Source: Gerris lacustris (taxonomy: Eukaryota > Arthropoda > Insecta > Hemiptera > Gerridae). From it: a stretch of 64,000 nucleotides of DNA. A program made the translations under genes and the position numbers. How positions within the stretch are numbered: the first letter of the stretch is position 1; the number at the start of each line of letters is the position of its first letter. Below are positions 11,585 to 23,200 of the stretch, piece after piece. The notes beneath the pieces were generated by a model. The model was given only the letters and a program-made list of their open reading frames with translations. It did no database searches and had not been told where the DNA came from. The DNA is taken from contig CATNVA010000018.1 of NCBI GenBank assembly GCA_951217055.1, forward strand, positions 1,860,001-1,924,000, in the 5' to 3' direction.

Positions 11585-11894
11585 ATTTTGAAGTAGACGA
11601 AATACTGTGTCTTTTGAAGTAGACGAAATACTAGTGTCTTTTGAAGTAGACGAAATACCTACTAGTGTCTTTTGAAGTAGACGAAATACTAGTGTCTTTT
11701 GAAGTAGACGAAATACTAGTGTCTTTTGAAGTAGACGAAATACTAGTGTCTTTTGAAGTAGACGAAATACTAGTGTCTTTTGAAGTAGACGAAATACTAG
11801 TGTCTTTTGAAGTAGACGAAATACTAGTGTCTTTTGAAGTAGACGAAATACTAGTGTCTTTTGAAGTAGACGAAATACTAGTGTCTTTTGAAGT
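11585..11894. repeat. 27-bp minisatellite, about 11 copies
   Basis: The unit TTTTGAAGTAGACGAAATAC plus TAGTGTC repeats in direct orientation, starting near 11585, 11612, 11639 and then regularly every 27 bp from about 11670. The third copy has a 4-bp insertion. Because 27 is divisible by three the array is open on the plus strand and reads as (VSFEVDEIL)n in 11665-11919. No start context or flanking domain supports a real protein. Confidence 0.92.
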
Positions 11895-11929
11895 TATTCA
11901 CAAGTATCCCTTTAACTGAAGTGTACAAA

Positions 11930-12345
11930 ATTATTAGAAATCAACGGGATCAGATTTTACCTTATACTGCTATTAAATGCAAGCAAACTTTCCTAGGGGT
12001 TTTCAAATTTTGCTATAAAATTTGAACTCAGTTTCCTTTATGACATAGAATTATATAGACAAATAGGATGTATGCAAATGGGGAAAAGCTTATCAGTTAG
12101 CGTGAATGATGTTTTAGAAAATATTTTTAATAAAATAACAATCAAACAGAAATTAGTAAAAAATAGACTGCCAACTGGTGTGGCACATAGCTTCCTCGCA
12201 TCCTATCCACGTACTTTATTGATTTTATGCTTTTACAAGCCATTATTATTTAATTGGTTTAATTGTTTCCCCCGTTTTTTTTTAATCTGTCATAATTGTT
12301 TTGATTCATTACACGAATTAAAGTATCAATTTAGCAAAAGTTAAA
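11930..12345 (+). pseudogene. Penelope-like element, RT remnant
   Basis: The plus strand reads KCKQTFLGVFKFCYK, then, after frame changes, YRQIGCMQMGKSLSVSVNDV and LENIFNKI. This resembles the Penelope-like RT block (F..Q..G.AMGSPLSP..A.IFM). Several stops and frameshifts are present. Together with the GIY-YIG remnant at 13196-13780 on the same strand it suggests one element split by the repeat at 12350-12775. Moderate confidence because the RT match is weak alone. Confidence 0.5.
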
Positions 12346-12349
12346 GAGC

Positions 12350-12775
12350 GCAGATGGTTCAAATTAATCTGGGGCTATCTGCGGGTTACATTCGATAAAC
12401 TATAATAGCTTCATTCTATTCAGATAAGTACTTTTGAAGCTATAGGTGTAAATAGATGTATGCTTGTGCGGATGTGGATGAGAAACAAATTGGTGCAGAA
12501 GGTTGAAACGTATATGGGACCAACAATGGGCCTAATTATGACCTACCACCTAAAATTCATTAAAATGGGACGTGCATTTTTTAAGATATGTTGGTTCACA
12601 AAAATTGAACGACAGACCGACCGACAGACCGACAGACAGACACGGAACCAAAAATGTTCCCTGATGTCTGGAACGGATTTTTGTTTTGGAATTTTTGAAA
12701 TCGGAGACCTAAACATTTTTCCTTCTTCAGAACGATAAAATAGCTTCCGTTACCTTCGATAAGCTCGGAAGCAAA
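12350..12775. repeat. hairpin-ended non-coding repeat (GCTTCCG family, copy 1)
   Basis: It contains a GACAGACCGACCGACAGACC run (about 12611-12640), a stretch ACCAAAAATGTTCCCTGATG also found at 18900, and a terminal hairpin GCTTCCG (12743-12749) / CGGAAGC (12766-12772). The second copy at 18434-19027 shares the same order. No coding potential is supported; a 92-codon frame across it is fortuitous. Confidence 0.65.
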
Positions 12776-13190
12776 AAAGAATAATAAATAAATAAAAAAC
12801 TAAATAAAATAAAAAAGTAAATAAATTTAAAAAAATATAAATAAAAAAATTAGACGGTCGCTGTTGGTTTTACTAAAAAATTGTATTTTGAAAAAAATGT
12901 TTGCCTTAAAACAAAATGGTACGAAATGAGTATAAATAGTAATACATTTATAAATTACTCTTTTAGTCATCCTTACCATCAATTCTGTTCGAAAATCAAT
13001 TCTGTTTCGAATTTAATGTTTATAAATTTATGTTTTTAATTTAACACAACCCACCCTTATTCCCAAAATCAAAACAATAATTTACAAGAAATGAATTTTT
13101 AATTTTTACCCATAAAACTAATTAATCCCTATGGTTTAAACAATACAACAATGCAGTAGAAAATAATAGTCCATAAGCTGTTGCAGAAAT
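12776..13190. other. AT-rich spacer, repeat fragment only
   Basis: The stretch GCTGTTGGTTTTACTAAAAA at about 12861 is shared with 18607-18640, so repeat-family sequence extends past the hairpin. Nothing else was recognised. Confidence 0.45.
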
Positions 13191-13195
13191 AACAG

Positions 13196-13780
13196 TTGAT
13201 AGTTCATATAAACCAATGACTTACATTCAAAGTTTGAGTGAAAAAATTAAACCTACTTTTCGTGATTTTGATCTGAACGAGATCGGTTATGGAATGAAAA
13301 ATAAGAAATAAAATTCAACAGATTTTTCACAAATAAAAGATAAATTACATAGGGATGAACAGAATGATATAATTCATCAAATCCCATGCGATAACTGAGA
13401 GTTGGTTTATATTGGTCATTCCCGACAATCATTAGAGAATAGACTGAAAGGACATATGGCAAATATCAAAACTTTCGAAATAAAAGAAGTAAAAATAAAA
13501 TAAACTTAGTAGGTTAAATACAGAAGGAAATGAACCTAAAAATAATGCTGTACCATAGTAGACCACATTAGTCTTGGTGGAAATAATATGAATTTTAATA
13601 AAACTATAATTCTTTATTCAGAAAATTATAAATTTAAATGACATTTTTCCGAAGCAGTCCACATATCGATGGAAAAAGGACTATACATTTTAAAACAGAT
13701 GCAATAGATTTTAACAAATTCTATATGTCAATTTTACAGGATATAAACCCGGCTTTTTTAAACTAGAATCCAAATAAAAT
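13196..13780 (+). pseudogene. Penelope-like element, GIY-YIG endonuclease remnant
   Basis: In one frame the plus strand shows MTYIQSLSEKIKPTFRDFDL, then HRDEQNDIIHQIPCDN, a TGA stop, and ELVYIGHSRQSLENRLKGHM. The order 'V/I..IPC..C...YIG.T.RSL..R...H' is the GIY-YIG endonuclease found at the C-terminus of Penelope-like retroelements. Here the stop sits where the second cysteine is expected. A further piece near 13630-13680 (HFSEAVHISMEKG) resembles the family's last conserved block. At least four stops are in frame; this is an old, dead copy. Confidence 0.75.
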
Positions 13781-13899
13781 TATGTAAAATATATATAACG
13801 AAAGGAAAGAGTAGTGGCAATATTAAAAATATTCAAATTCGTAAAGTTGTTGGATAACGTGTGCACAGGAGTGAATAAAGCAGTGCACAGATATCTAAT

Positions 13900-14111
13900 T
13901 GTTATGAGGATAAATAATATTAAATAAAACAAATTCGCACAGTAGAATACTTTAATAATTACACAAAAAATATATGATATGCACGGCACCGTTACATTTA
14001 ATCGAATACCCCGAGAATCTAAAAAACCTTTCCCTCGTACTCTATAAACCAGGTTAAGTCTATTATGACTGATGTGTTGCGGGATTATATAAATTTCAAA
14101 TTGACCCAACA
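13900..14111 (-). repeat. Copia 3' LTR
   Basis: 212 bp, nearly identical to 18218-18428. The polypurine tract of the element abuts it at 14112-14124 (minus strand GCAGGGGGATC). Confidence 0.96.
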
Positions 14112-14244
14112 GATCCCCCTGCAATTTTAAATTTAAAAAATATATACTTCCAAAAAATAAAAATTTTACCTTAAAAAACATAAATCAAATTAATTTAAAA
14201 GAAAATCACTATCTAGTAAATTAAACATTATCTGAAAACATAAT

Positions 14245-17200
14245 TTAATTCTTAGAAAAATTAAATGAATCTAAACATTTACTTAACACAGCTTTTGTAA
14301 CAGCTTTAGTTAAAAAATCTGCATATTGTTCCGTACTCGGTACGTGCATAATAGTAAATAAATTATTGATAAGATTGTCATGTATAAATGATATTTGGCG
14401 AACCATATGTTGAGATTTGTGGGATGTTGTTCCATTCTTTGATGTAATAATAGCTGACTGATTGTCACAATATAACTGTATGGTTTCCATTTTATTTTCA
14501 AATATCTCTTCTATCAGACACCTTAAAAATACTCCTTCTTTGATGGCCTCAGCCAAAGCTGATAATTCTGAGTCGCTTGTAGACAATGCTGTATTGGGCT
14601 GAGTTTTAGAAACCCTGTTAATGATATTAGTACCCATCATATAAAAATATCCAGTTGATGACTTTTGTACACCACGTCCGTCCTTCCAACTTGCATCTGA
14701 ATAGCATGATAATTTATTAATTTCTAGAGGTTTTCTTGAATAGTATATCCCCCATGATTTTGTAGCTTTAAGGTATCTTAAAATTCTCTTAAGAGCATTC
14801 ATGTGAATGAGTCTAGGGTCTTGACAGTATTTAGAAAGTGCACTGATTGGAAATGCCAAATCAGGCCTTGTCCGAGTCATAAGGTACATAATAGACCCTA
14901 ATACTTCTTGGAACTCTGTGCGATCGACACTTGACGAATCTTGATACTGGTCAAGGTCTTGATTTTGATCAAGTGGTGAATAAACAGGAAAACTATCCTT
15001 CATATTAAATTTGTTTAAAATCTGTTCGACATATTTCTCCTGAGAAATAATAACCTTATCAGGTTTATAGATAATTTTCATACCCAAAAAATCAATATCA
15101 TTTTCTCTCTTCAAATCAAAATGCTTAGATAGCTTCTCAATTATATTGTCTATCAACATATTTTGAGAACTAAGGATGACTATGTCATCGACATATACAC
15201 CCAAGTAAAGAATGTCTTGATTTCTTTTATACTTATAGACACATGGGTCAGATTTTAGTCTTTTGAACCCTTCTTCAATTAAAATTTTATTAAGTGTATT
15301 ATACCAAATTCGACTACTTTGTTTCAGCCCGTATAAGGCTTGATTTAAATGACAAATCATACCTGGTACTGTGTATCCGGGGGGTTAAAGCATATATATA
15401 TCTTCACCTTCAAGTTTTCCATAAAGAAAGGCAGTTTTAATATCGACACTGGTCATGGACCATCCTTTCTGTGCACCGATAGCCAGAAGGATCCTTAAAC
15501 TAGTTGGTTTCATAACAGGAGCATACGTTTCCTTGTAAAAAGTTTGGGAACATCCCATGGCTACTAATCTAGCCTTATGGGTTACCTTCCCACCTTGTCG
15601 CTTCACTGTATACACCCACTTACATCTTATGGGTTTTATGTTAGGGGGTGGTTTCACTAAGGTCCATACCTTGTGATCCTTTAATGAGCTTAACTCACTC
15701 TCCATTGCACGACGCCATACTGGACTCTTCACAGCTTCTTCAGCATTTGATGGTATCACCTCAGCCACTTTCAATTCTTCATCAGGTAGGTATGTTTTAT
15801 CTAATCGTGATTTATTTTTATCATCAGGTGATTCATGATAGTTTAACTCCCTTCTTGTTGCTCTAACAGGTCTTTGACAAATTTTTTCTTCAGGATCTCC
15901 ATCTTCTCTTCCTTTTTCACCAACGTCATCTTGAGGTTTGTTTTTACAAACATCTTCGTTATTTTTATCTGTTTCATTGTGATCTTTATTTCCGATTGTT
16001 TCAGGGTCAGGAGTCTTAGGCTCATCTTCTTCAAATATGAATATATAACCTTCAGTGTCATAAAATATTAAATTTTCTTTGTCTTTTATTCTTCCCATTT
16101 CATTCTCAATAAATGTGACATCCCGTGATTCTAAAATTTTATTTGTCATCACGTCATACAGTCTGTATGCTCGTCTGTTCTGGGAGTAACCGATAAAAAT
16201 TGCTTCGCGAGTTTTCTCCCCAAATTTAGATTGTTAAAATTTAGGAATAATATAAAAACATTTGCATCCAAAAATCCTTAAATGAGAGACGTTAGGTTTT
16301 TTACCTGTAAACATTTCTTCCGGAGTTCTAGTGTCATTGGATTTAGCCGGTGTTCTATTTTTCACATAGACAGCAGTAGCTACAGCCTCCGTCCAAAACA
16401 CCTCTGGTAGGTTGGACGCTGATAATAGTGCCCTTGCACTTTCAATTATAGTGCGATTTGCCCTTTCAGCAATGCCGTTTGAAGATGGCGAATAGGGTGT
16501 TGTCAATTGATGAGATATGCCATTTTCAGCAAGAAATTGACTTAAGTTTCTGTTTACAAACTCCGTCCCATTATCACTTCTTACTTTCTTCACTCTCTTC
16601 CCACACTGATTTTGTACAAGTAAAATAAAGTCTTTGAAGACATCTGCCACTTCAGATTTTTCTTTAATAAATTTAACAAAAATCTTGCGAGAATAGTCAT
16701 CCACAATATTTAAAATATATCTATTTCCACAAATAGATAACACTTCACATGGTCCAATTAAATCAATGTGCAACAGTTCCAAACAGCTTTGAGATTGTTT
16801 TGCAATTACTCTTTTAAACGGTCTTCGAGTTGATTTTGTACGGATACATATTTCACAGGGTTCTTCATGTGGAACGTTATCACAATTTAGCTCATGAAGC
16901 ATATCATTCTGTACAAGCATGTTGAGATGCTTGAAATTAACATGTCCTAATCTAGCATGCCAAATATGAGAAGACGTTTGAGCCTTTAAAGCTATTTCCT
17001 TGTCGATTTGGTCATAAATATAAAAATTGTTTTTCTTCCGGGCAAAGATAACTTGCTCGTTATTTGTATTAAAAATAGAACTTCCTTCCGATGTAAACTT
17101 TATTGTAAAATTATCATTAGTCAGCTTACTCACTGACAATAGGTTACCTTCTAACTGAGGTACGTACAAAACCCCTTTAAGTGTGACCAAGTTATTGAGT

Positions 17201-18123
17201 GTTATCTCACCTATACCTTCTGCATAAATTAATCGGTTGTCAGCCAGTTTAATGGATCGTTTGTCATGTCTCATCCATGTAAACAAGTCTTTATCACTAG
17301 ACATATGGCTGGTAGCACCACTGTCTAATATCCACCCTTTAGATGATGAAGTTGGATTAGCCATCCAAGCAGCCTCACTAACATTTTCAGGTTCGATGTT
17401 GGCGTATTTCACAGCTTGTCCCTGCTTCTTCTTATTTTTGGGATTACTCCAACATTTATCGACAACATGTCCCCGTTTTTTAAAAAGGAAACATGTGACC
17501 AGTTGGTTAGATCTTTTATCCCTTCTATGGTTATAAGCTCTGAATGTTCTATTGTTCTCAACAGGTGTGAATTTTCCTTCTCGTTCCTCGTGAAGCTGGA
17601 ATACTCTTCTTACGTCAGCTATTGTAGCTTCTTTGACATTGTCGAATTGTTGAGCTATCATCTGGTACCTTTTAGGCAGTCCTCTAAGTAGTGAAACGGT
17701 GAATTCTATATCAGAGATGTCTGATCCCATAGCCAATGCACCTTGCCATAACCTCTCTCCACGCATAAGATATTCTTCCCAAGTTTCATCGCTTTTCATC
17801 GATAATCTGGCGACATCATTTTTAACTTCGACGATTCGCCTAGTTAGGTCACTTTCGTATCTATTTTTTAATTTTTGCCACGCATCAAATGCACTATCAC
17901 AATTCAATATTAGAGAAACATGAGCATCGTCTAACGAACACGCGATATAGCTTCTAGCTTTGGAGTCGTTCCTAGACCAAGTGCTTTCAGTTTTGTTGTC
18001 TGAATCAATAACAGATTTCAAGTTGTTTGCCTCCAGTACAGCAGAAAGCCGAAATTTCCAAATTGTGTAATTTTTAGAACCGGTTAATTTAGGTATTGAC
18101 GCGATCTCGGATTGGGGCGTCAT
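14245..18123 (-). pseudogene. Copia Gag-Pol polyprotein with two in-frame stops
   Basis: The ATG at 18123 lies about 95 bp after the 5' LTR. The frame is continuous to a stop at 14245 except for TAA at 16236-16234 and TAA at 15387-15385. Domains: Gag (~1-220) ending in a zinc knuckle whose second cysteine is phenylalanine (CFLFKKRGHVVDKC); protease DSGATSHM (~268); pre-integrase zinc region (WHARLGHVNF ... CEIC). Integrase has catalytic residues in HIDLIGP, RSDNGTEF and NGIAERANRT. RT has VDIKTAFLYG, YGLKQSSRIWY and YVDDIVIL. RNase H has CYSDASWKDG, STSDSELSALAEA, LYCDNQSAI and ADFLTKAV. The total length of ~1290 codons is normal for Copia. Apart from the two stops and the lost cysteine, every catalytic motif I looked for is intact. 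Confidence 0.94.
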
Positions 18124-18203
18124 ATTTACCGATTTCCGATATCACTTTCACGATATATTTTTTATATTATAAACCCGGCTTTTAACCTTTATTATAATAG
18201 TCC

Positions 18204-18217
18204 TGGGCCCATAACCA
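18204..18217 (-). promoter_or_regulatory. Copia primer-binding site (initiator tRNA-Met anticodon arm)
   Basis: Immediately after the 5' LTR the minus strand reads TGGTTATGGGCCCAG. This is complementary to the anticodon stem-loop of insect initiator tRNA-Met (CUGGGCCCAUAACC). It is not complementary to the tRNA 3' end. Copia-type elements are known to prime from such an internal half-tRNA. Confidence 0.85.
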
Positions 18218-18428
18218 TGTTATGAGGATAAATAATATTAAATAAAACAAATTCGCACAGTAGAATACTTTAATAATTACACAAAAAATATATGATATGC
18301 ACGGCACCGTTACATTTAATCGAATACCCCGAGAATCTAAAAACCTTTCCCTCGTACTCTATAAACCAGGTTGAGTCTATTATGACTGATGTGTTGCGGG
18401 ATTATATAAATTTCAAATTGACCCAACA
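18218..18428 (-). repeat. Copia 5' LTR
   Basis: 211 bp; the partner of 13900-14111. It is flanked on the right by the CTAAT target copy. Confidence 0.96.
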
Positions 18429-18433
18429 CTAAT

Positions 18434-19027
18434 GAAGCCAGGTAGCTTGGTCCGGAGGTCCCTAGTCTCGTTGTGTTATTGAAGAGGTAGGTCAAATAGA
18501 GAACCAAGCCTCCTCCTATTCCCCTCGTCGATCGCCCTCCCGCTTTCTCTCCATAATAAAAATTATTAATAGTTTTTGCGATCTTAAATACTTCATAGCA
18601 GTGTTGCTGTTGGTTTTAATAAAAAGTTTTATTTTGAAACATTTTTTGTCTCATTGAATAAATGAAGTTAGATTTTTTCCCGACCTAAAATTCCATGTAA
18701 AATTTAAAGTTAACGTTTTGCGTTGCGTGCGAACGCTTGGGCAGATAACGTTTTTCCATCGAACTCGTCCTGGGTATTGATAAAATTAACATGTATACCA
18801 AATTTCATCAAAATCGGTCAACTTCTACTCAAGTTATCGTCACACGTTTCAAACAGAAGGGTTCGCGGACACACAGACCGACAGACAGACCGACACGAAT
18901 CCAAAAATGTTTTCTAATGTCTGAAACGGATTTCTGTCTTGAAATTTTTAAAATTGGAGCCATACAATTTTTTAGTTCTCAAAAGTGAACACAATGCTTC
19001 CGTTATCTTCGGTAAACTCGGAAGCAA
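18434..19027. repeat. hairpin-ended non-coding repeat (GCTTCCG family, copy 2)
   Basis: It contains a TACCAAATTTCATCAAAATC core (about 18788), a GTTATCGTCACACG stretch, a GACCGACAGACAGACCGAC run (18867-18893), and a terminal hairpin GCTTCCG...CGGAAGC at 18996-19025. It matches 12350-12775 from the GACAGAC run onward. Short open frames here are fortuitous. Confidence 0.68.
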
Positions 19028-19113
19028 TATTGTTGAGTAATTCATTAATTTAAGAAAATGTTTGTTAATATGTTTTTTCATATTGTTGATTAATTTAATT
19101 ATATAATGTTCAT

Positions 19114-19460
19114 GTAGTAGTAGTAGTAATCTAGTACTTCCTACTAGAACGGGTAGGACGAACCACTTGTTCGAACCTTGCAATTAGGCCCATTTTACTA
19201 GCCCCGTGGTGGAGAGTTGCAGCTACTTCACACATCATACATTTGTACATTGTACCGCCGAAGCGAGTATGGTGAGGTCATTAGTAAGCTATATAAGCGT
19301 GCTTCAAAGCGTGGGGGAAGAGTGCTGCATAGGGGGTGTCCCTCGCCCTGCTCCGTCCTCGATTCATAGATGCAATTCAGAGTTTCATGGCCCGGGATCG
19401 AACCCACGACCTCGAGTCGCCTCGACTTATTGATGGCTGGGTGAGCGCCTAGAACCCCAA
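19114..19460 (-). mobile_element. tRNA-derived SINE, family B (copy 1)
   Basis: The minus strand matches the plus-strand copy at 58378-58750 over most of its length. It has a tRNA-like head with B-box GGTTCGATCCC (near 19394-19404) and a middle region containing the GGGCGAGGGACACC type of sequence. A tail ends in (TAC)n at 19114-19128. The two copies have clearly diverged. The type II tRNA-like head suggests a Ser/Leu tRNA ancestor. Confidence 0.82.
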
Positions 19461-19549
19461 GTTTTTATTTATACCCCATTAGACCAATGAAGCTTTTGCT
19501 TTTTGAAACTAAAATATCGATTGAGGGTAATACAAAACTAGTTCATTTC

Positions 19550-19920
19550 TATTTTTTTTTTTTTTTCAGTGAATTTCATTTATTAAGTCACAAAGTGATA
19601 GTGGTGTGTGACCAGGGAAACGACGCCAGGTCGGATTAGGGTCCGAGTCACAATCAAGTGCCGCACCTGTTCTGAGAAGTGCGGCCCACTCTGCCAGGGC
19701 AGGATCTGTCTTCGTAATTCAGGACCCGGTGGACGGCTCAGATAGAGGGTGAGGTGTGCAACCCCGTGTCTGCCTTCGACCCCTTCGAGAGATGAGACCC
19801 CGCCACTCAGTCGTCACCACCTTCCAGCTGGACACCGCCACTTCACTGCGCCTCCTCCGCCTACTGCTACAGGTTTTTGGGGTCAACGTTTTATACATAA
19901 AGGGGACCCCCATTGTAGGG
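19550..19920 (-). repeat. 3' end of a retroposed sequence with poly(A)
   Basis: On the minus strand the block ends AATAAATGAAATTCACTG followed by an A run (19552-19567). The body is GC-rich, unlike its AT-rich flanks, and contains no long frame. This looks like the 3' UTR and poly(A) of a LINE or other retroposed transcript. The source is not recognised. Confidence 0.4.
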
Positions 19921-19982
19921 CTTGATTGTTATAATCATTTAATTAGAGATTGGTTTTAGTTGTAAATTTTATTTATTTATTC

Positions 19983-20125
19983 TGTTGGAAATGACAGACA
20001 TTGACAGACATGTATATGTATATTTTTAATTTATATAATTTGATTGACCAGTGTTTTATAAGTCAGTTTGTAATAAAGACTCGAAGAGAAAAAATGTGTA
20101 TTAATTATTAAGTGCATTTTGCACA
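19983..20125 (+). repeat. BEL/Pao B 5' LTR
   Basis: 143 bp, TGTTGGAAATG...TTTTGCACA, unusually short for BEL/Pao. It contains AATAAAGACTCGAAG (polyadenylation-signal-like) near its 3' part. Confidence 0.95.
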
Positions 20126-20126
20126 A

Positions 20127-20200
20127 AGTGGCGACCGTGATTAAAAGAATTTAAAGAGAAGAAAGTGGCGACCGTGATTTGAAGAATTAAAGAGAAGATT
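20127..20200 (+). promoter_or_regulatory. tandemly duplicated primer-binding region of BEL/Pao B
   Basis: AAGTGGCGACCGTGATT occurs at 20127 and again 37 bp downstream at about 20164, each followed by an AAAGAGAAG-type stretch. The first copy, next to the LTR, is the likely functional primer-binding site. The second is a tandem duplicate with a few differences. Confidence 0.8.
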
Positions 20201-20241
20201 AAAATTTAGAAAAAAGAAAAAAGGTTTAACTCAAGAAAGGT

Positions 20242-23200
20242 ATGGAAGAATCAAGGTACTATAAAGAGCGGAACATTATAAGAAAACATATTGACGAAAT
20301 TTACTTCAAGCTAAAAAAGGGAGAAGAAGTTGAAATTCTAAATCAAACTATTCAAGGCAAACAAGAAAGGTTAATTAAATTAGATGAAACTATTCAATTT
20401 TTGATGTCAGAAAAAGAAAATATTACGGATGAAAATTGGAATGAAGAATTTGAAGCAGCAGAAAATTATAAAGATAAGTGTGCGTATATAATTGTGGATC
20501 ATGTCAAAATTAAAGAAAACAAGTATTCAAGTAAAGATGATGAAGATACTGATAAAAAGAAATATAAACTGCCTAAGTTGGAGTATACCAAGTTTGACGG
20601 ACAGGCAAAAAATTGGCTACCTTTCTGGGGTCAGTTTAGGAAGGTAGCGGAAGACAAGAAGATGGACGAAGAAGACAAGTTCCAGTATCTACTACAAGTG
20701 ACAACTGGAAAGGCGAGAACATTAGTTGAGAGCTTCCCACCATCAGGAAACAATTTTTCAAAAGTCATAAGTATATTAAAGGATAGATTTGCGAGAAATG
20801 AGGTACTTGTGGAACATTATGTTCGAGAACTGTTGAACATAATGTTGAAACAAGTTACAAATAAAAATAAAATGGGGTTAACGGAATTATATGATTCCAT
20901 TTCTAGACAAATTAACGCCCTTGAAACTTTGAATATGACCAAAGACAGTTACGCGGCTATGCTCCTCCCGATGATCGAATCGGCTTTACCAACTCATATA
21001 TTAATTGAGTGGGAAAGATCAAAAGTTAAAATCAATAATCACAGCAAAGAAAATCAAAGTTTTAGTTTAAATAATTTAATGGATTTTCTTAGGGGGGAAG
21101 TTGAGAGTGAAGAAAGAGTAAAATTTGCCCAACAATGTTTAGATAATTTAGGTATTAGAAATCGGGAGGTGGATAGTAAATTAGAGGAAAATTTGCCAAC
21201 AGCGGCTAATTTAATTAATCAAAATTTTAGTAATAAACCTGTTGTGGATAATTGTATTTTTTGCGGGAAACATCATTTAAGTCAGGAGTGTTTTAAAGGG
21301 AATTATATGTCACTTAAAGATAAGAAAGAATTAATAATTAAAAATAAACGTTGTTTTAGTTGTTTCAAGAAATCACACACTTCTAGAGACTGTAAGTTTC
21401 CTCCAAGGTGTTTTCTATGTAGGAAAACTCATTATGTTATAATGTGTCCGGAACTACCATGTCACAAGCCAATACAAAGAGATGGAAGAAATGGACAGTT
21501 CAAGAAGGGAGAACAATCAAAGAAGGACTCAAGAGAGAAGGTAGTTCAAGTAAATAGTAACCTGAATGAGGTATCAGAGGTATACATGCAAACTTTAATA
21601 CTAAATATAAGTAATCCTGGAGATAGAAGTAAAACCAAGAAGGTTAGGGTTTTATTAGATTCAGGATCGCAAAAATCGTATATCCATACAAAACTGGTGA
21701 GTGAGTTAAATTTACCAGAGGTAGGACAATGCACAATGGTCCATTCTTTATTTGGAGGAGTGGAGAAGAAACAAAAACATTGTCAACATCATGTTAATTT
21801 AGAAGGTTTAAATAATGAATATAATTTTGAGACTATGGTTTATACTGAAGATAAAATTTGTAATACGGTTCCCCGAGTGGAAGCTGTAAGTTTATTAAAA
21901 AAGTTAAAGGAAAATAATATTATATTGAGCGACAATAAAGAAAAAAAGGTGAGTGAAATAGGTTTACTCTTATGGGCAGATGTGATAGGACAGTTATTAA
22001 CAGGAAAGATGGTAAAGGTAGGAAATATTACATGCATTGATACTTGGTTTGGATGGACAGCAATGGGCAGTAATAATGTATTGAATTTAAGCAGCGCGGT
22101 AAGCTTACAAAATGTATTTCATATTACTAATCTTTGGGAATTAGAAGCAATTGGAATAAGTGATGCGGGGAGAGTAATAAGTAAAAAAGAACGAGAAACT
22201 GAGATGTTAGGGAGATGTAATAATAGTTTAGGAATAAATAAAAGGTTGAGAGATAAAGTTAGATTGCCATTGGTGAGTGAATCAATACAGTTAGGAGATA
22301 ATAGGAAAGTAGCAGAAAGACGATTGATAAGTGTGACAAATAAATTAGCAAAATTAGAAATACTAGAGGATTATGATAAAGAATGTAGATTTTGGTTTAA
22401 CAGTGGGATGATAGAGATAGCGGATATAGAAAGGGAGAATAAGGGATTACACTATCTACGACATACACCAGTTATTAAAGAGAGTTGTTTGACCACAAAT
22501 AATAGACCGGTTTTTGACGCGTCGTGGAAGGATGAAAACGGATATTGCTTAAATGGGTGTTTGGAAAAGGGGCCAAATTTATTGGAAGTTATACCGGATC
22601 TTCTAACAAAATTTAGGCTAGGAAAAATAGGTGTTACATCGGACATTGCAAAAGCATTTTTACAAATAAGTATTTTTCCAGAAGATAGAGATTGCCTCAG
22701 ATTTCTATGGTGGAAAGATGTACAGAAAAGAGAATTACAAATTTTAAGGCATGCAAGAGTAGTGTTTGGTTTGAGTCCCAGTCCTTTTTTATTAATGGCA
22801 ACCATAAACCATCATTTAAAAACAATTCAAGGTCCATTTAAAGCGTCAGCGGAAAAATTGTCAAAGTCATTTTATGTTGACAATTCGGTTGTGGCGGTTA
22901 AGAATGAAGTGGAATTAAGAAAATTTATGACAGAAGCTAGAGCTATTATGGAAAAGGGGAAATTCGATTTGAGAGAGTGGGCACATACTAAACCAAAAGG
23001 GTCAAATTTTGAATGTTGTAAAAAAGGAACATGCACAATGAATAGAGAGAATTTTAATAAATTATCAGTGTTAGGGTTGTTATGGGATTGCGAAGATGAC
23101 GGAATATACTGTGATCTAAGTTTTTTGGAAAAGGATAATAATGATAATAAGATTATATCAAGAAGAGTTGTACTTTCAATAACACAAAACATTTTTGATC

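Larger units (their letters stand above)
13900..18428 (-). mobile_element. Copia LTR retrotransposon, structurally complete
   Basis: Two LTRs (13900-14111 and 18218-18428) are bounded by TGTT...AACA. They are identical except for a one-base length change in an A run and one A/G difference. CTAAT flanks both ends (13895-13899 and 18429-18433), a 5-bp target duplication. A primer-binding site and a purine tract (AGGGGGATC next to 14111) are in the right places. The order Gag-protease-integrase-RT-RNase H defines Copia. Two in-frame stops disable the polyprotein, although the LTRs indicate recent insertion. Confidence 0.96.

Noticed and set aside
13780..14181. 133-codon minus-strand frame overlapping the Copia LTR
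   Set aside because: It crosses the LTR boundary and host flank, so it is a chance frame.
19206..19433. 75-codon frame on plus strand, and its counterpart at 58410-58643
   Set aside because: Both are reverse readings of SINE family B and not a conserved protein.
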